A stretch of 64,000 nt of DNA from Kosakonia oryziphila (GCF_900094795.1 NZ_FMBC01000018.1:1-64000), one strand, 5' to 3'; numbered from the stretch's first letter, positions 15,267 to 23,498 are shown. Made by a program: numbers and translations. Notes: generated from the letters alone by a model not told the origin.

Positions 15267-17782
15267 ACCACCTCCTGTGAATAAAGACCTGTTCGGGCGT
15301 TATAACTCTGCTTGTTTAACGCATAGTTTATGGTGCAACGCTGGTCGCTGTTGCGCCCCCACACTGCGCTTAGATTGCCCTTCGCAGGCAAGCCGGACAG
15401 ATACAAACTGCCGCCATCGCCAACAATGCCGCTGGTTTTGTCATCATCCAGTGAGACCAGCGTGCCGAAGGGGAGCACATCATTACCGTGACGCACGATA
15501 AACATCGCTTTTTTCCCCTGCCGTGTAACAAGGCTGGCGCGAACCAGAGCGCCTTCGGTTGGCGTTTTGTTGACGATGGCATTCTCGAGCTCAATATCGT
15601 TGCCCACAGTCGTGACATCCAGTGCGACCTGATTCACGCGGTACGGCGTGGCGTACGGGATCACCGCGTAGCCCCGACTGTCTGTTTTAATGCCCTTGTG
15701 ATTAAGCACGGCAACATTACTGGCCCCAGGGGCCTTCACCAGTATGTTGGTATTACCGAGCGGCTGGCTCAGCGTCAAACCATCTTCATGCAGCACCACG
15801 CCGCCATTCATTCCGTAGCTGAGGTTGTGGGAATCGTGGGTGTAGCTGTAGCCGAGGTTATAATCCCCGTGTGCGCCTTCGTACTGTAGGGTGGCATCGC
15901 CGCCGTACTGTTGCTGCCTGCTGTAACGCTGGTTCACGCTATAAAACAGGTTCTCCTGGCCCGGTAGATAACCGCTCACGCCGGTACTGGTGGTGGTACC
16001 AGTTGAATCCGCATGGGTAGTGGTAAAGCGAGCACGGGTCGACAGCGTCGGGTTGCCCAGTGGTACCGAAAGGGACATCGCCAGAACATTATCTTTCTTG
16101 TCGTCATACAGGCTGGTGCTACGCTGGACGCTGACGCCAAGCGATACATTACGAAACGTGGCGTTCCACGCAAACTGCAGGCTTTGCGTTGTTTTCGGCG
16201 TGTTCCAGAAGGTTTGCTGATCCCACGATAATGACAGCGAGCCGTATTGTCCCATCGGCTGCGACAGCAGCAGTTGGTTTTTGGCTTTACGCGCCGTTAG
16301 CAGGTTATACACCGTGTCGTAGTGGGTGGTGATGGTGCCATCATCCTCCACGATCTGCTTTGGCGACCCACCCGCCATGCCTTTGTACGTGGTATCGCTG
16401 AGAGTATAAAACCCTTTCGTTGAGTAGCGCAGCGAGAAGAAATTGACCCGCGTGCCGATATCGTTCAGCAGTTTACTGTACCTCAGGCGCACGGAATCGC
16501 CGGTGTAGTGCCTGTCATCTGCCAACTGGCTGCGGGCGTGGGTCAGGTCAATGGAGTAGGCGCCAAAGCGGCCAAGGTTCTGCCCAAATCCGAAAGCCAG
16601 ACCGTTATAGCGATCGGCAAGCTGCGCCCCGCCGTAAAACGTTAGGCCATATCGCCAGCCGTAGAACAGCTCACCTTGCGCGAAAGACGGCGTATATTGA
16701 TTGCCAGTCGGACGATATTTCCCCACCCCAAGGGCATATTTCACCTGCTCGTTACGCACCAGGTTTGGCACGCTGGCAAAGGGAATGGTGTATTTCGTCT
16801 GACGGCCGTCGTTCTCCTGAATGGTGACCGCGAGATCGCCACCGGAGGAGGTCGGATAGAGATCTTTCAGCACAAACTCCCCCGGCGGAACAGAGGTTTG
16901 ATAGATGATGTTGCCGTTCTGGCGAACCGTCACTGTAGCGTTGCTGCGTGCGATGCCGCGGACTTCCGGCGCATAGCCGCTCAGGCTGGCAGGCAGCATA
17001 TTGTCATCGGTTTTCAGTGCCATGCCACGCAGGCCCACAGAGTCGAACACCTGCGCAGAGGTATACGTTTCACCGGCGTACACCTGGGCGTTCAGGAAGG
17101 GAATATCCCGCTGCAGCCAGGTCTGCACATGGGTAAGCTCGTTATTGTCTTTGGTCCACGTGGTGAAATCACGCAACCGCCACGCGCCGAGATTGACGCC
17201 GCTGTTCAGGCTTGCAAACAGTTGCCGATTGCGGGTGCGCGTCTCGCCCTGATATTCACTGTTCGAGCCATTCACCACATAATTTAGCCACGCGGCAGGA
17301 ATACCCGCCTCCCAGCTTTCCGGGCTGACATACCCACGCGGCAAATTGCGCATCACGCTCTGCGGTACGGTGACACTCAGGGTGAGCGTCTGCTGGTCAA
17401 AATCAAACCGAGTGTCGGCAAATGCCTGTGTCAGGAAGATGCAGCGCTGCGCGCGTGGTAGCGCTCCGCCCCTGGCCTGCTGACTGTCAATACCCAGTGC
17501 GGCGATTTGTTCAGGCGTGAAGCACGGCAGGACTTCTCCTGCGGTGTTTTCAGCGACGCGGAACATGACGTTGCCTGTGAACGCATAGTTGTTATTGATA
17601 TACACGTTGAGATTGTAATCACCCGGCGGCAATGCGCTGCCGGCGTTGACCCAGGCAAGATCGGCGCTGTTGGCGCTCTCGCCGTTGAGGAACGCGGGGT
17701 TAAATTGCAGCTCGCTTTCAGCAGCAACGGCTTGTCGAATCACCATGGATAGCACCGTGGCGCACAGGATTTTCCTTTTCAC
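15257..17782 (-). CDS. fimbrial outer-membrane usher (FimD/PapC family)
   Basis: This protein is about 841 aa, the usual usher length. It has a signal peptide after the GTG at 17782 (KRKILCATVLSMVIRQAVAAES), an N-terminal chaperone-binding domain (FNPAFLNGE), a plug-containing 24-strand beta-barrel region (about 150-650) with YAPEVRGIARSNATVTVRQNG, and C-terminal domains ending in CTINYAL. Ushers catalyse ordered pilus assembly and secretion. The GTG has GAGG 9 nt upstream; an ATG at 17842 would add 20 residues without signal-peptide character and would overlap the chaperone gene by 37 nt. Confidence 0.93.
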   Translation of the reverse strand: MKRKILCATVLSMVIRQAVAAESELQFNPAFLNGESANSADLAWVNAGSALPPGDYNLNVYINNNYAFTGNVMFRVAENTAGEVLPCFTPEQIAALGIDSQQARGGALPRAQRCIFLTQAFADTRFDFDQQTLTLSVTVPQSVMRNLPRGYVSPESWEAGIPAAWLNYVVNGSNSEYQGETRTRNRQLFASLNSGVNLGAWRLRDFTTWTKDNNELTHVQTWLQRDIPFLNAQVYAGETYTSAQVFDSVGLRGMALKTDDNMLPASLSGYAPEVRGIARSNATVTVRQNGNIIYQTSVPPGEFVLKDLYPTSSGGDLAVTIQENDGRQTKYTIPFASVPNLVRNEQVKYALGVGKYRPTGNQYTPSFAQGELFYGWRYGLTFYGGAQLADRYNGLAFGFGQNLGRFGAYSIDLTHARSQLADDRHYTGDSVRLRYSKLLNDIGTRVNFFSLRYSTKGFYTLSDTTYKGMAGGSPKQIVEDDGTITTHYDTVYNLLTARKAKNQLLLSQPMGQYGSLSLSWDQQTFWNTPKTTQSLQFAWNATFRNVSLGVSVQRSTSLYDDKKDNVLAMSLSVPLGNPTLSTRARFTTTHADSTGTTTSTGVSGYLPGQENLFYSVNQRYSRQQQYGGDATLQYEGAHGDYNLGYSYTHDSHNLSYGMNGGVVLHEDGLTLSQPLGNTNILVKAPGASNVAVLNHKGIKTDSRGYAVIPYATPYRVNQVALDVTTVGNDIELENAIVNKTPTEGALVRASLVTRQGKKAMFIVRHGNDVLPFGTLVSLDDDKTSGIVGDGGSLYLSGLPAKGNLSAVWGRNSDQRCTINYALNKQSYNARTGLYSQEVVCQ

Positions 17783-17805
17783 GTGGTCACGCCTCACTGT
17801 TGTTA

Positions 17806-18483
17806 TTATTGAGTCAACGACGCGCGGGTAGTGGGCGTCCATGCTCCGTAATCGTTAATAGTCTGGTAGCTCACACTGTTTGCGCGGCTGAAGGTTTCGG
17901 CCAGCGTCACGCTGGATTTCGGCGGTACCATCACTGGCTTTACCGACATACCATCAATTTTTAGGTTGATGGTGGTGAGGTAATACGGTGTTGGATTGGT
18001 GAGAGTGACCTTTCCGGCACGATACGCACCGGCAAGGCTTTTCCATGCCTCTCCTGCGCCTTTCCCGAGGCTGTCCGGGCGATAAAAGACCTTGATGCGG
18101 TTAGCAGAAGCAAACTGCAGTGAATTCCCGGAACTGCTTTTAACCTGCTGCGGGATGGCCTTGACTGTCATCCAGTAGAGCGTTTCCCGATCCTCTGGCA
18201 GGTTCTTACCGTTAAACATGATTTTCACCACGCTTTCGCTGGCGGGTTTTATGACGTACAGCGGTGGCGTAATGACGAAGTCGTTGGTTCGTTCCCCTTT
18301 TTCATTTTCCATCCATGACTGGATCAGGAACGTGGAATCAGGATGTGTGTTCCTTACTTGCAGCATGGACTGGGTGGTAGCGCTGGAGTAAACCATCCGC
18401 GTTGCGCCCAGCCCCACGCCACCAGCCCAGACGGCGGTTGAGCATAATGTGGCAGCCAGAAAAATACATGTGCTTACGCGCAT
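17806..18483 (-). CDS. periplasmic fimbrial chaperone (PapD/FimC family)
   Basis: This 225-aa protein has a signal peptide (MRVSTCIFLAATLCSTAVWA) and the G1/F1 features of FGS chaperones. ATRMVYSSATTQSMLQVRN begins domain 1. The YVIKPASESVVKIMFNG segment (adjacent blocks) supplies the donor strand, and NRIKVFYRP is the signature preceding domain 2. It caps pilin subunits in the periplasm by donor-strand complementation. GGAG lies 7 nt before the ATG at 18483; the further upstream TTG is not used in my reading. The gene stands between the major pilin and usher genes, and a strong stem-loop lies just upstream. Confidence 0.93.
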   Translation of the reverse strand: MRVSTCIFLAATLCSTAVWAGGVGLGATRMVYSSATTQSMLQVRNTHPDSTFLIQSWMENEKGERTNDFVITPPLYVIKPASESVVKIMFNGKNLPEDRETLYWMTVKAIPQQVKSSSGNSLQFASANRIKVFYRPDSLGKGAGEAWKSLAGAYRAGKVTLTNPTPYYLTTINLKIDGMSVKPVMVPPKSSVTLAETFSRANSVSYQTINDYGAWTPTTRASLTQ

Positions 18484-18506
18484 AGTGGGTCTCCTCAATG
18501 CTGAGT

Positions 18507-18532
18507 CTGGCCCGGCCGATAAGCCGGGCCAG
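18507..18532 (-). other. intercistronic stem-loop between major pilin and chaperone genes
   Basis: A perfect 10-bp stem, CTGGCCCGGC paired with GCCGGGCCAG, has a 6-base loop and no T tract. It begins 4 nt after the major pilin stop. In pap-like operons such structures protect the pilin mRNA 3' end and lower downstream expression, giving excess major subunit. The role here is inferred from position. Confidence 0.65.
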
Positions 18533-18536
18533 AAGA

Positions 18537-19097
18537 TTATGAATAGGTAACTGTGTAGGTCGCGACGGCGCTGGCATCCCCTGCCGTGGCATTGCCCTTC
18601 GGCGAATAATATTTCGCGCTGAAGTTCAGGGTGTTGGCGCCCTTACGTAAAGGGATAGCGGTGGCAGACTCGCCCAGCTTAACCACGTTGCCCTGCTCGT
18701 CGTACAGACGGATAGCGACGTTTTGCGCCGAGTTTGTACTGCCGTTTGACCCGACTGCCAGACTATTGGCATCGGCGGTGTCCGGAGTACCGGTGAAAGT
18801 GACTGCCGCGGTTGTTGAGGGCGAGGTAGCGGTGATTTCGCAATCTTCCAGAGTGATTGCAAATGCTTTTGCGGTGTTGGCTTCACTGCCTGCGGTAGCC
18901 AGTACTGCGGTGCGCACTTCCCCCATATCGACATCAATGTTGGCGCTGCCTGCACTGATGGCACATGCAGAGGTCACCACTTTGCCGTTGAAGTTAACCG
19001 TGCCGCCGCTGGTTGTCGCAGCCAGTGCCGCTCCCGCAGGCAGGACTACCGCAATGGCTACGGCAAGCAGAGTTTTTGTTTTGAATTGAGTTTTCAT
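18537..19097 (-). CDS. major fimbrial subunit (type 1-like pilin)
   Basis: This 186-aa pilin has a signal peptide (KTLLAVAIAVVLPAGAALA), a conserved early motif GGTVNFNGKVVTSACAI with the first disulfide cysteine, the second cysteine in ITLEDCEIT, and the C-terminal donor strand GDASAVATYTVTYS with the expected penultimate-type tyrosine. It is closest in layout to FimA-type shaft subunits. Its ATG overlaps the stop codon of the LuxR-type gene (ATGA), so it is translated from a transcript that also carries the regulator, unless an internal promoter exists. Confidence 0.93.
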   Translation of the reverse strand: MKTQFKTKTLLAVAIAVVLPAGAALAATTSGGTVNFNGKVVTSACAISAGSANIDVDMGEVRTAVLATAGSEANTAKAFAITLEDCEITATSPSTTAAVTFTGTPDTADANSLAVGSNGSTNSAQNVAIRLYDEQGNVVKLGESATAIPLRKGANTLNFSAKYYSPKGNATAGDASAVATYTVTYS

Positions 19098-19747
19098 TGT
19101 ACGGATTCCATGTTGTTATATCGATATTTGCTCTGAAAACAGCAGGTCTGACTGGTTAAAAAGACCAGCAAATCTGTCTTATTTCTGAGCCCGAGTTTTC
19201 TTATCGCTGAGCTTTTTAACGCGCTGACACGACGGTAAGAAAGCTGCTCTGTTTCGGCGATGTAACGCATATCCAGACCCTTTCGTAGGTCTTTCAATAC
19301 CTTCCATTCACCCGGCGTCAGCGATAACGCCGTGGGTTTCTTTTTAGGGCGATAACGCCTATCAACCATTTTTAATAAGCTGGTTCGCCAGTGATAAATG
19401 GGTTCCTGCAGTGAGATATAGGCATCTATATCACCGTGTACCCACAGCCAGGAATTTGCCGACGCAGAGTACACACAAATAAGTACATCGGGATGCCGGG
19501 CTTTGATATTTCTTATATATTTCAGGAAATCAAAACCTGCATGATGCTTTTCCATACCAGATAAAAAAAATACGTCTACGGGTGTTTTCGAAAGCATTGT
19601 GTCCATTAGTGAGTAATCATCACTTGATGCTTTTATATTTATTTCAGGAATGGCGCTTTTTAATACTTCGCTGATCCCTTTGCGTGCAAAGTGATCTCCG
19701 CCCAATAGTGCGATTGTTAAATGACGTTTGTTGTCTGGATTTAACAT
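19094..19747 (-). CDS. LuxR/FixJ-type response regulator-like protein of fimbrial operon
   Basis: The protein is about 217 aa. An N-terminal receiver-like region (HLTIALLGGDHFARKGISEVLKS) is followed by a C-terminal LuxR-type helix-turn-helix (LTPGEWKVLKDLRKGL..YIAETEQLSYRRVSALKSSAIRKLG). The residues where a receiver domain has its phospho-aspartate read VDVFFLSGME, so phosphorylation is doubtful. FimZ and FimW are regulators of this class for type 1 fimbriae. The ATG at 19747 has GGGGGAAT just upstream; a longer frame to 19819 is less likely. The TGA overlaps the major pilin ATG, making this the first gene of the operon. Confidence 0.85.
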   Translation of the reverse strand: MLNPDNKRHLTIALLGGDHFARKGISEVLKSAIPEINIKASSDDYSLMDTMLSKTPVDVFFLSGMEKHHAGFDFLKYIRNIKARHPDVLICVYSASANSWLWVHGDIDAYISLQEPIYHWRTSLLKMVDRRYRPKKKPTALSLTPGEWKVLKDLRKGLDMRYIAETEQLSYRRVSALKSSAIRKLGLRNKTDLLVFLTSQTCCFQSKYRYNNMESVQ

Positions 19748-20522
19748 GTTATTCCCCCGATTTATAATTTTAATGAGGTAAGTCTTTCTGGCAGAACGAT
19801 GCCTGTATTTTCGAAGCAATTAAGTATCGCTATGGTGTGGGCTGATTATACTGATAGAGTGAAATGAATGATCTCAATTAATCTCAATTAATCTCAACTG
19901 GCATTAAGTTTAACTATAAAAGCATTCTCACTGTATCTCTATTTAATCGGCTGCCACTTACTTGCCTGTAAATAATCATACCGTCATTTTTTAATGAAAA
20001 GTTGGCTTTAATAAATGTTTTGTAATGGTATTGTATAATGGCGTCATGGGTGAGGGTTTGTTATTTACCATGGATAACAATTTCGCTCTGAAATTGTTAA
20101 TTAAGCAGAGATTTTCTGCGAGGGGGGGATTCCTCAACTCGTTGTCAGGCCTCGTGTTTTCTCCCTTTAGCAGAAAAAATGAATTAAGTGTTTTGAATGA
20201 TTCAGACATGGATGACTAAAGTGTTCAATTCTGTATTCTGTCAGTTTTTGTCAATGTCAAGTCTGGAGCGCAGGATATTGTATGATTTATTCTTACCGTA
20301 TCTTCAGGCCTCTTAATGACTAAAAAGGAAATTAAGAAAGTTTCAGATCAGAAAAATTAAGAGAAGATAAAATAAGATTTTTCGCTAAGTGCGCGGATAT
20401 ACAGTTGCAGGTTTATCCGTCACATTAATCCTCACGCAAGCTGAAGGAATGCAGGCTAACAAAGGTAAAAGAAAGAAAATCTGCGCGGTAACAGTGTTAA
20501 CGGGAGGTGTTTAGACAATCTT
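19748..20522. other. long AT-rich intergenic region between divergent regulators
   Basis: This 775-bp region separates the fimbrial operon (minus strand) from the ToxR-like gene (plus strand) and must hold both promoters. It contains a three-copy 10-bp repeat (19871-19900) and a perfect TATAAT at 20034-20039 without a clear -35 partner. Near the plus-strand gene, GGGAGG lies 17-22 nt before the ATG, farther than usual. Short open frames on both strands around 19991-20219 show no sign of coding. The AT-richness fits an H-NS-silenced control region (inference). Confidence 0.6.
19871..19900. repeat. three tandem 10-bp repeats upstream of fimbrial regulator
   Basis: ATCTCAATTA occurs twice in succession, followed by ATCTCAACTG, giving three copies at a 10-bp period. 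One helical turn per copy places identical bases on the same face of the helix. It lies about 125 bp upstream of the LuxR-type start codon and may be a regulator-binding array or a slippage-prone tract. Confidence 0.8.
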
Positions 20523-21314
20523 ATGCATAAGTATTATATAATTAATGGTGTTGTCGAGTTTCATCCTGCGACCAGCACATTATGTGACCTCAATAATCCT
20601 GACTTAGTGGTGGTATTAAACTCTCCTGCTGGACGCTGTTTATTGTTATTAATTGAAAGAGTCGGAACTATTATCACTCAACAGGAATGTATGGACATTG
20701 TCTGGCAGAGTCGTGGAATGATGGTTTCGCCTAATACTTATTACCAGAATATTTCTATTTTACGTAAGGGATTGAAAAAGATAGGTTTTGAAACCGACCC
20801 AATAGTCACTATTCCCCGTATTGGTCTGACGCTGGCAAGCGACACGCAAATTGTCATTAAAGAGGCACAACTGCAATCTGTCGAGCAAGAAGTACAGATT
20901 TGTAAAATCCGCGAAGAGGATATTGGGCCGCATCCAGTTGCCCCGGCTGTGAAACGTCGCTTATGGCTTCCGGGCATTCTGGTGACATTAATGATATTTG
21001 TTGGCATGAGAGCCGTTAACCATAATTTACTGCATGACAACTATTTTGTGGACGGTTATCACTTCACTATGATGATGGGAGAGTGTCGACTCTATTTTGC
21101 CTACGATATTGAGACGCAACGTGATCGGGATAAAGCGCTAGCCTATGCCGCGCCATTTAAGGATCAGTGCGGCAACTACCCCTGGGTCTATGTCAGTAGA
21201 TATAGCACGTTATCACGCGCTTCGGTGATACGCTGTGACAGGGAAATGACGGAGCCAAACCATTGTATGTCAGACTATTTTATTGGGGAACGCGAATATG
21301 GCTCGCTACCGTAA
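20523..21314 (+). CDS. ToxR/CadC/MarT-like membrane-anchored transcriptional regulator
   Basis: This 263-aa protein has an N-terminal OmpR-type winged helix (residues ~1-110; CMDIVWQSRGMMVSPNTYYQNISILRKGLK as adjacent blocks, then VTIPRIGLTL). One transmembrane segment follows near residues 147-165 (RLWLPGILVTLMIFVGMRAV). The periplasmic tail of ~95 residues holds several cysteines (GECRLYF, DQCGNY, IRCDRE, NHCMSD) that could form disulfides. The layout matches MarT of Salmonella SPI-3 and E. coli YqeI, ToxR-type activators that work without phosphorylation. The next gene, overlapping by 17 bp, encodes a FidL/YqeJ-like membrane protein, the usual partner. The target may be the neighbouring fimbrial operon (inference). 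Confidence 0.85.
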   Translation: MHKYYIINGVVEFHPATSTLCDLNNPDLVVVLNSPAGRCLLLLIERVGTIITQQECMDIVWQSRGMMVSPNTYYQNISILRKGLKKIGFETDPIVTIPRIGLTLASDTQIVIKEAQLQSVEQEVQICKIREEDIGPHPVAPAVKRRLWLPGILVTLMIFVGMRAVNHNLLHDNYFVDGYHFTMMMGECRLYFAYDIETQRDRDKALAYAAPFKDQCGNYPWVYVSRYSTLSRASVIRCDREMTEPNHCMSDYFIGEREYGSLP

Positions 21315-21780
21315 AATGCTTTTTGCGCTCTGTCTTTCTCTGCTGATGGTGGCTGTAGTGGTTGGATATTATTTCTGGCATCGTCATTACATCCAGCCCT
21401 TTTTATGTCAGGTAAGTTTTATTGAACATCATTCTGATGAGACGTTATACCTGTGGCTAAATTATACCGTGGACGGTGATACTGGTATGCTCAGTATAAA
21501 CGGCCGGCTGAAGAGCGACCCGACAAAGACTATTGATCGTAAAATATTCTTTCAGGTGGAGCGTACAGATCGCATCTATCACCTGAAGTCGGTACGCAAT
21601 ATGAAATTTCCGGATGACAACGTCAGCGACAGCTGGCTGGAGAAGTATGTACCCTTATTTTTCATCTACTCTGATGAGAGTGTATATACACGAATTAAGA
21701 AGCAAGATAATCATAATTATTTATTCATTTTTGGAACATTACCGACTTATGTGTGTCACGCCTCAAAAATGGAGAGCTGA
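21298..21780 (+). CDS. FidL/YqeJ-like inner-membrane partner protein
   Basis: This 160-aa protein has one N-terminal membrane segment (MLFALCLSLLMVAVVVGYYFW) and a periplasmic domain with two cysteines (QPFLCQVSF and TYVCHASK). Length and layout match YqeJ of E. coli (160 aa) and FidL of Salmonella, both paired with a ToxR-like regulator. By analogy with ToxS it may stabilise or modulate the regulator's periplasmic domain (inference). The ATG at 21298 has GGGGAA at a good distance; an upstream TTG is not needed. The start overlaps the regulator's end by 17 bp, implying coupled translation. Confidence 0.8.
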   Translation: MARYRKMLFALCLSLLMVAVVVGYYFWHRHYIQPFLCQVSFIEHHSDETLYLWLNYTVDGDTGMLSINGRLKSDPTKTIDRKIFFQVERTDRIYHLKSVRNMKFPDDNVSDSWLEKYVPLFFIYSDESVYTRIKKQDNHNYLFIFGTLPTYVCHASKMES

Positions 21781-21900
21781 AGGGGAGCAGCTTTCCTTTT
21801 TTGTGTCTGTAGTTTATACTTCATTCAACCAACAAGAAATATTCCAGGGAAAGATAACGGCAACAAATGTTGCATTAATGTAATTATTATTTTTGGCAAG

Positions 21901-22896
21901 ATGATGAAAAATTTATTTGAGGACTCATACAGGCCCATGCCTGCGAGAAATAAAACCCTGCACATAGGTTTACTTCTGTGGCCCAATTTTTCTTTGTTAG
22001 CATTATCAGGGCTAATGGAAGCGTTACGTACTGCGTCCAGTGTGCAAAAATGTAGTCAGAAAATAGCGTTTAACCTCAGCCTGATAAGCGTGAACCCTGA
22101 CTTACCCATCACCAGCAGTGCTGGTATTAGCGTGCAACCTGAGGTCGCCTACGCAACTCCCGGTGCCTTTGACTATATTGCCGTCATTGGTGGAAGCCTG
22201 GAGTATCTTGAGCAGGGGTATAGTGGTGACCGAATGTTTCTTGCTGAAGCCCATCACAGCAACATTCCGTTGATAGGTATTGGCTCTGGCAGCTTTATCC
22301 TTGCAGAAGAGGGGTTACTCAATGAACGACGTGCCTCGATTCATCCTGATCACCATGATGTCTTCACACAACGGTTTCCGCAAGTTTATGCCGAGCAGGG
22401 TCTTGATTTTATAGATGAAGGTGATGTGCTGACCTGCCCTGGTGGGATCTCTACGCTCACGCTGACCACGGCCCTTATCCGCTCCCATGCAGGGGATGAT
22501 ATTGCTGCCACCACTTCCCGGCGTTTGTCGCTCTCACCGCACGCTGCCGCTACTCCGCGACCTGCTAATATTGCCCTTATCCCTGACTCGCGGCTTCGCA
22601 GGGTGGTAATGATGATTGAACAGTACCTTACGCACCCACTCAGTACTGCCGGGTTGGCTCAGGCCGTTAAACTGAGCGAGCGTCAGCTTAATCGCTTGTT
22701 TCATGCCGAATTTGGCAAGACGGCGCGTGAATTTATCCGCAGTGCCAGGTTGCGTTATGCCTGTTGGTTGTTGAAGAACTCGCAGCAAAGCGTCACGGAT
22801 ATTGCGCGGCGGTTGGGCTTTAGCGACTGTGCCCATTTTATCCGTCATTTCCAAATTGAGTACGGTTGTACCCCTGGGGTATGGCGCACGCCGTAG
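21901..22896 (+). CDS. GlxA-type transcriptional regulator (DJ-1/PfpI domain plus AraC HTH)
   Basis: This 331-aa protein has a DJ-1/PfpI-like domain (about residues 20-200; LHIGLLLWPNFSLLALSGLMEAL) and a C-terminal AraC/XylS double helix-turn-helix (about 225-325; LSERQLNRLFHAEFGKTAREFI, then ITDIARRLGF-like VTDIARRLGFSDCAHFIRHF). The nucleophile elbow reads GIGSGSFILAEEG, so the usual cysteine is absent and the domain is probably ligand-binding only. Targets are unknown; the gene stands alone after the ToxR-like pair. The ribosome site before the ATG pair at 21901 and 21904 is weak, and a later start at the ATG in RPMPARNK is possible. Confidence 0.85.
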   Translation: MMKNLFEDSYRPMPARNKTLHIGLLLWPNFSLLALSGLMEALRTASSVQKCSQKIAFNLSLISVNPDLPITSSAGISVQPEVAYATPGAFDYIAVIGGSLEYLEQGYSGDRMFLAEAHHSNIPLIGIGSGSFILAEEGLLNERRASIHPDHHDVFTQRFPQVYAEQGLDFIDEGDVLTCPGGISTLTLTTALIRSHAGDDIAATTSRRLSLSPHAAATPRPANIALIPDSRLRRVVMMIEQYLTHPLSTAGLAQAVKLSERQLNRLFHAEFGKTAREFIRSARLRYACWLLKNSQQSVTDIARRLGFSDCAHFIRHFQIEYGCTPGVWRTP

Positions 22897-23062
22897 AGCT
22901 GATTTAGTGCTTTTTTCGTAGGGTTGTCAAAGCTTACCAGGGTTGTCTAACCAGCGGCTTGTTAGAAATGCCCATATGTTGAAAAGGCCGCTGAGAGAAT
23001 ACCTCTCACAGCGACAGCTTTAGCATAACGGCATTAAGCCGCTACATTAACCGACTGAAAAA

Positions 23063-23269
23063 CTAATAGTGTTTTACTGGAACTGATATTGTTCTTTCGG
23101 ACCAGTCCGGTCGTTCACCCGTCATGATGGCACGTTGTTGAGTTGGGGTAACGGACTGGGTGATCTCCGGCATGGTTTTATAATCCTTCTCATCGGGTAG
23201 CGTGATCACCGGGCCAGACTCACAACCGGAAAGTATAATAACGGCCAAAAATGCAGGTAATGTTTTCAA
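23063..23269 (-). CDS. small lipoprotein (68 aa), unknown function
   Basis: The N terminus KTLPAFLAVIILSGCESGP is a lipoprotein signal with lipobox LSGC at about residue 16, so the mature protein would be a ~53-residue lipid-anchored polypeptide rich in proline and threonine. The serine after the glutamate gives no clear sorting signal, and outer-membrane location is likely. It uses a TTG start with GGAAGGGG about 6 nt upstream. I do not recognise the mature part (EITQSVTPTQQRAIMTGERP). It is convergent with the GlxA-type gene. Confidence 0.65.
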   Translation of the reverse strand: MKTLPAFLAVIILSGCESGPVITLPDEKDYKTMPEITQSVTPTQQRAIMTGERPDWSERTISVPVKHY

Positions 23270-23432
23270 AATTTGCCCCTTCCATTAGGATAAGAAAATG
23301 ACACGAACACTTTGAAACGATTCTATTATGCTAAACAGCAACAGAGTCTCAATAAGGTCGTCAGGTCATCTTATGAGGAGGTAATGATAATAAATGGGGG
23401 AACGAGGAGTAAAGTGCGCATGTAGTGAGGTG

Positions 23433-23498
23433 AGGGACTTGCCCTGCTGGTTTGCCGCAGCTTTCCCAGGCCATTTCCAGCGCTTTGATGATTAGGCT
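23433..23498 (-). pseudogene. IS3-family transposase (orfB) remnant
   Basis: On the minus strand this encodes LIIKALEMAWESCGKPAG, close to the segment ALEMAWE.RGKP.G of IS3 orfB as I remember it. Only about 22 codons remain in frame, and neighbouring sequence does not continue the match. It lies in the non-coding gap between the small lipoprotein gene and xni, where E. coli K-12 has the fucose operon. The rest of 23270-23623 shows no gene I can support. Confidence 0.45.

Noticed and set aside
19991-20219. Short open frames on both strands between the fimbrial operon and the ToxR-like gene
   Set aside because: The two overlap, have poor ribosome sites and AT-rich composition, and resemble no family.
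20500-20530. Short leader peptide frame (GTG to TAA) overlapping the ToxR-like start codon
   Set aside because: The purine-rich stretch abuts the GTG with no spacing, so translation initiation there is unlikely.
21614-21883. 89-codon frame overlapping the FidL-like gene
   Set aside because: It is a shadow in another frame with no ribosome site.
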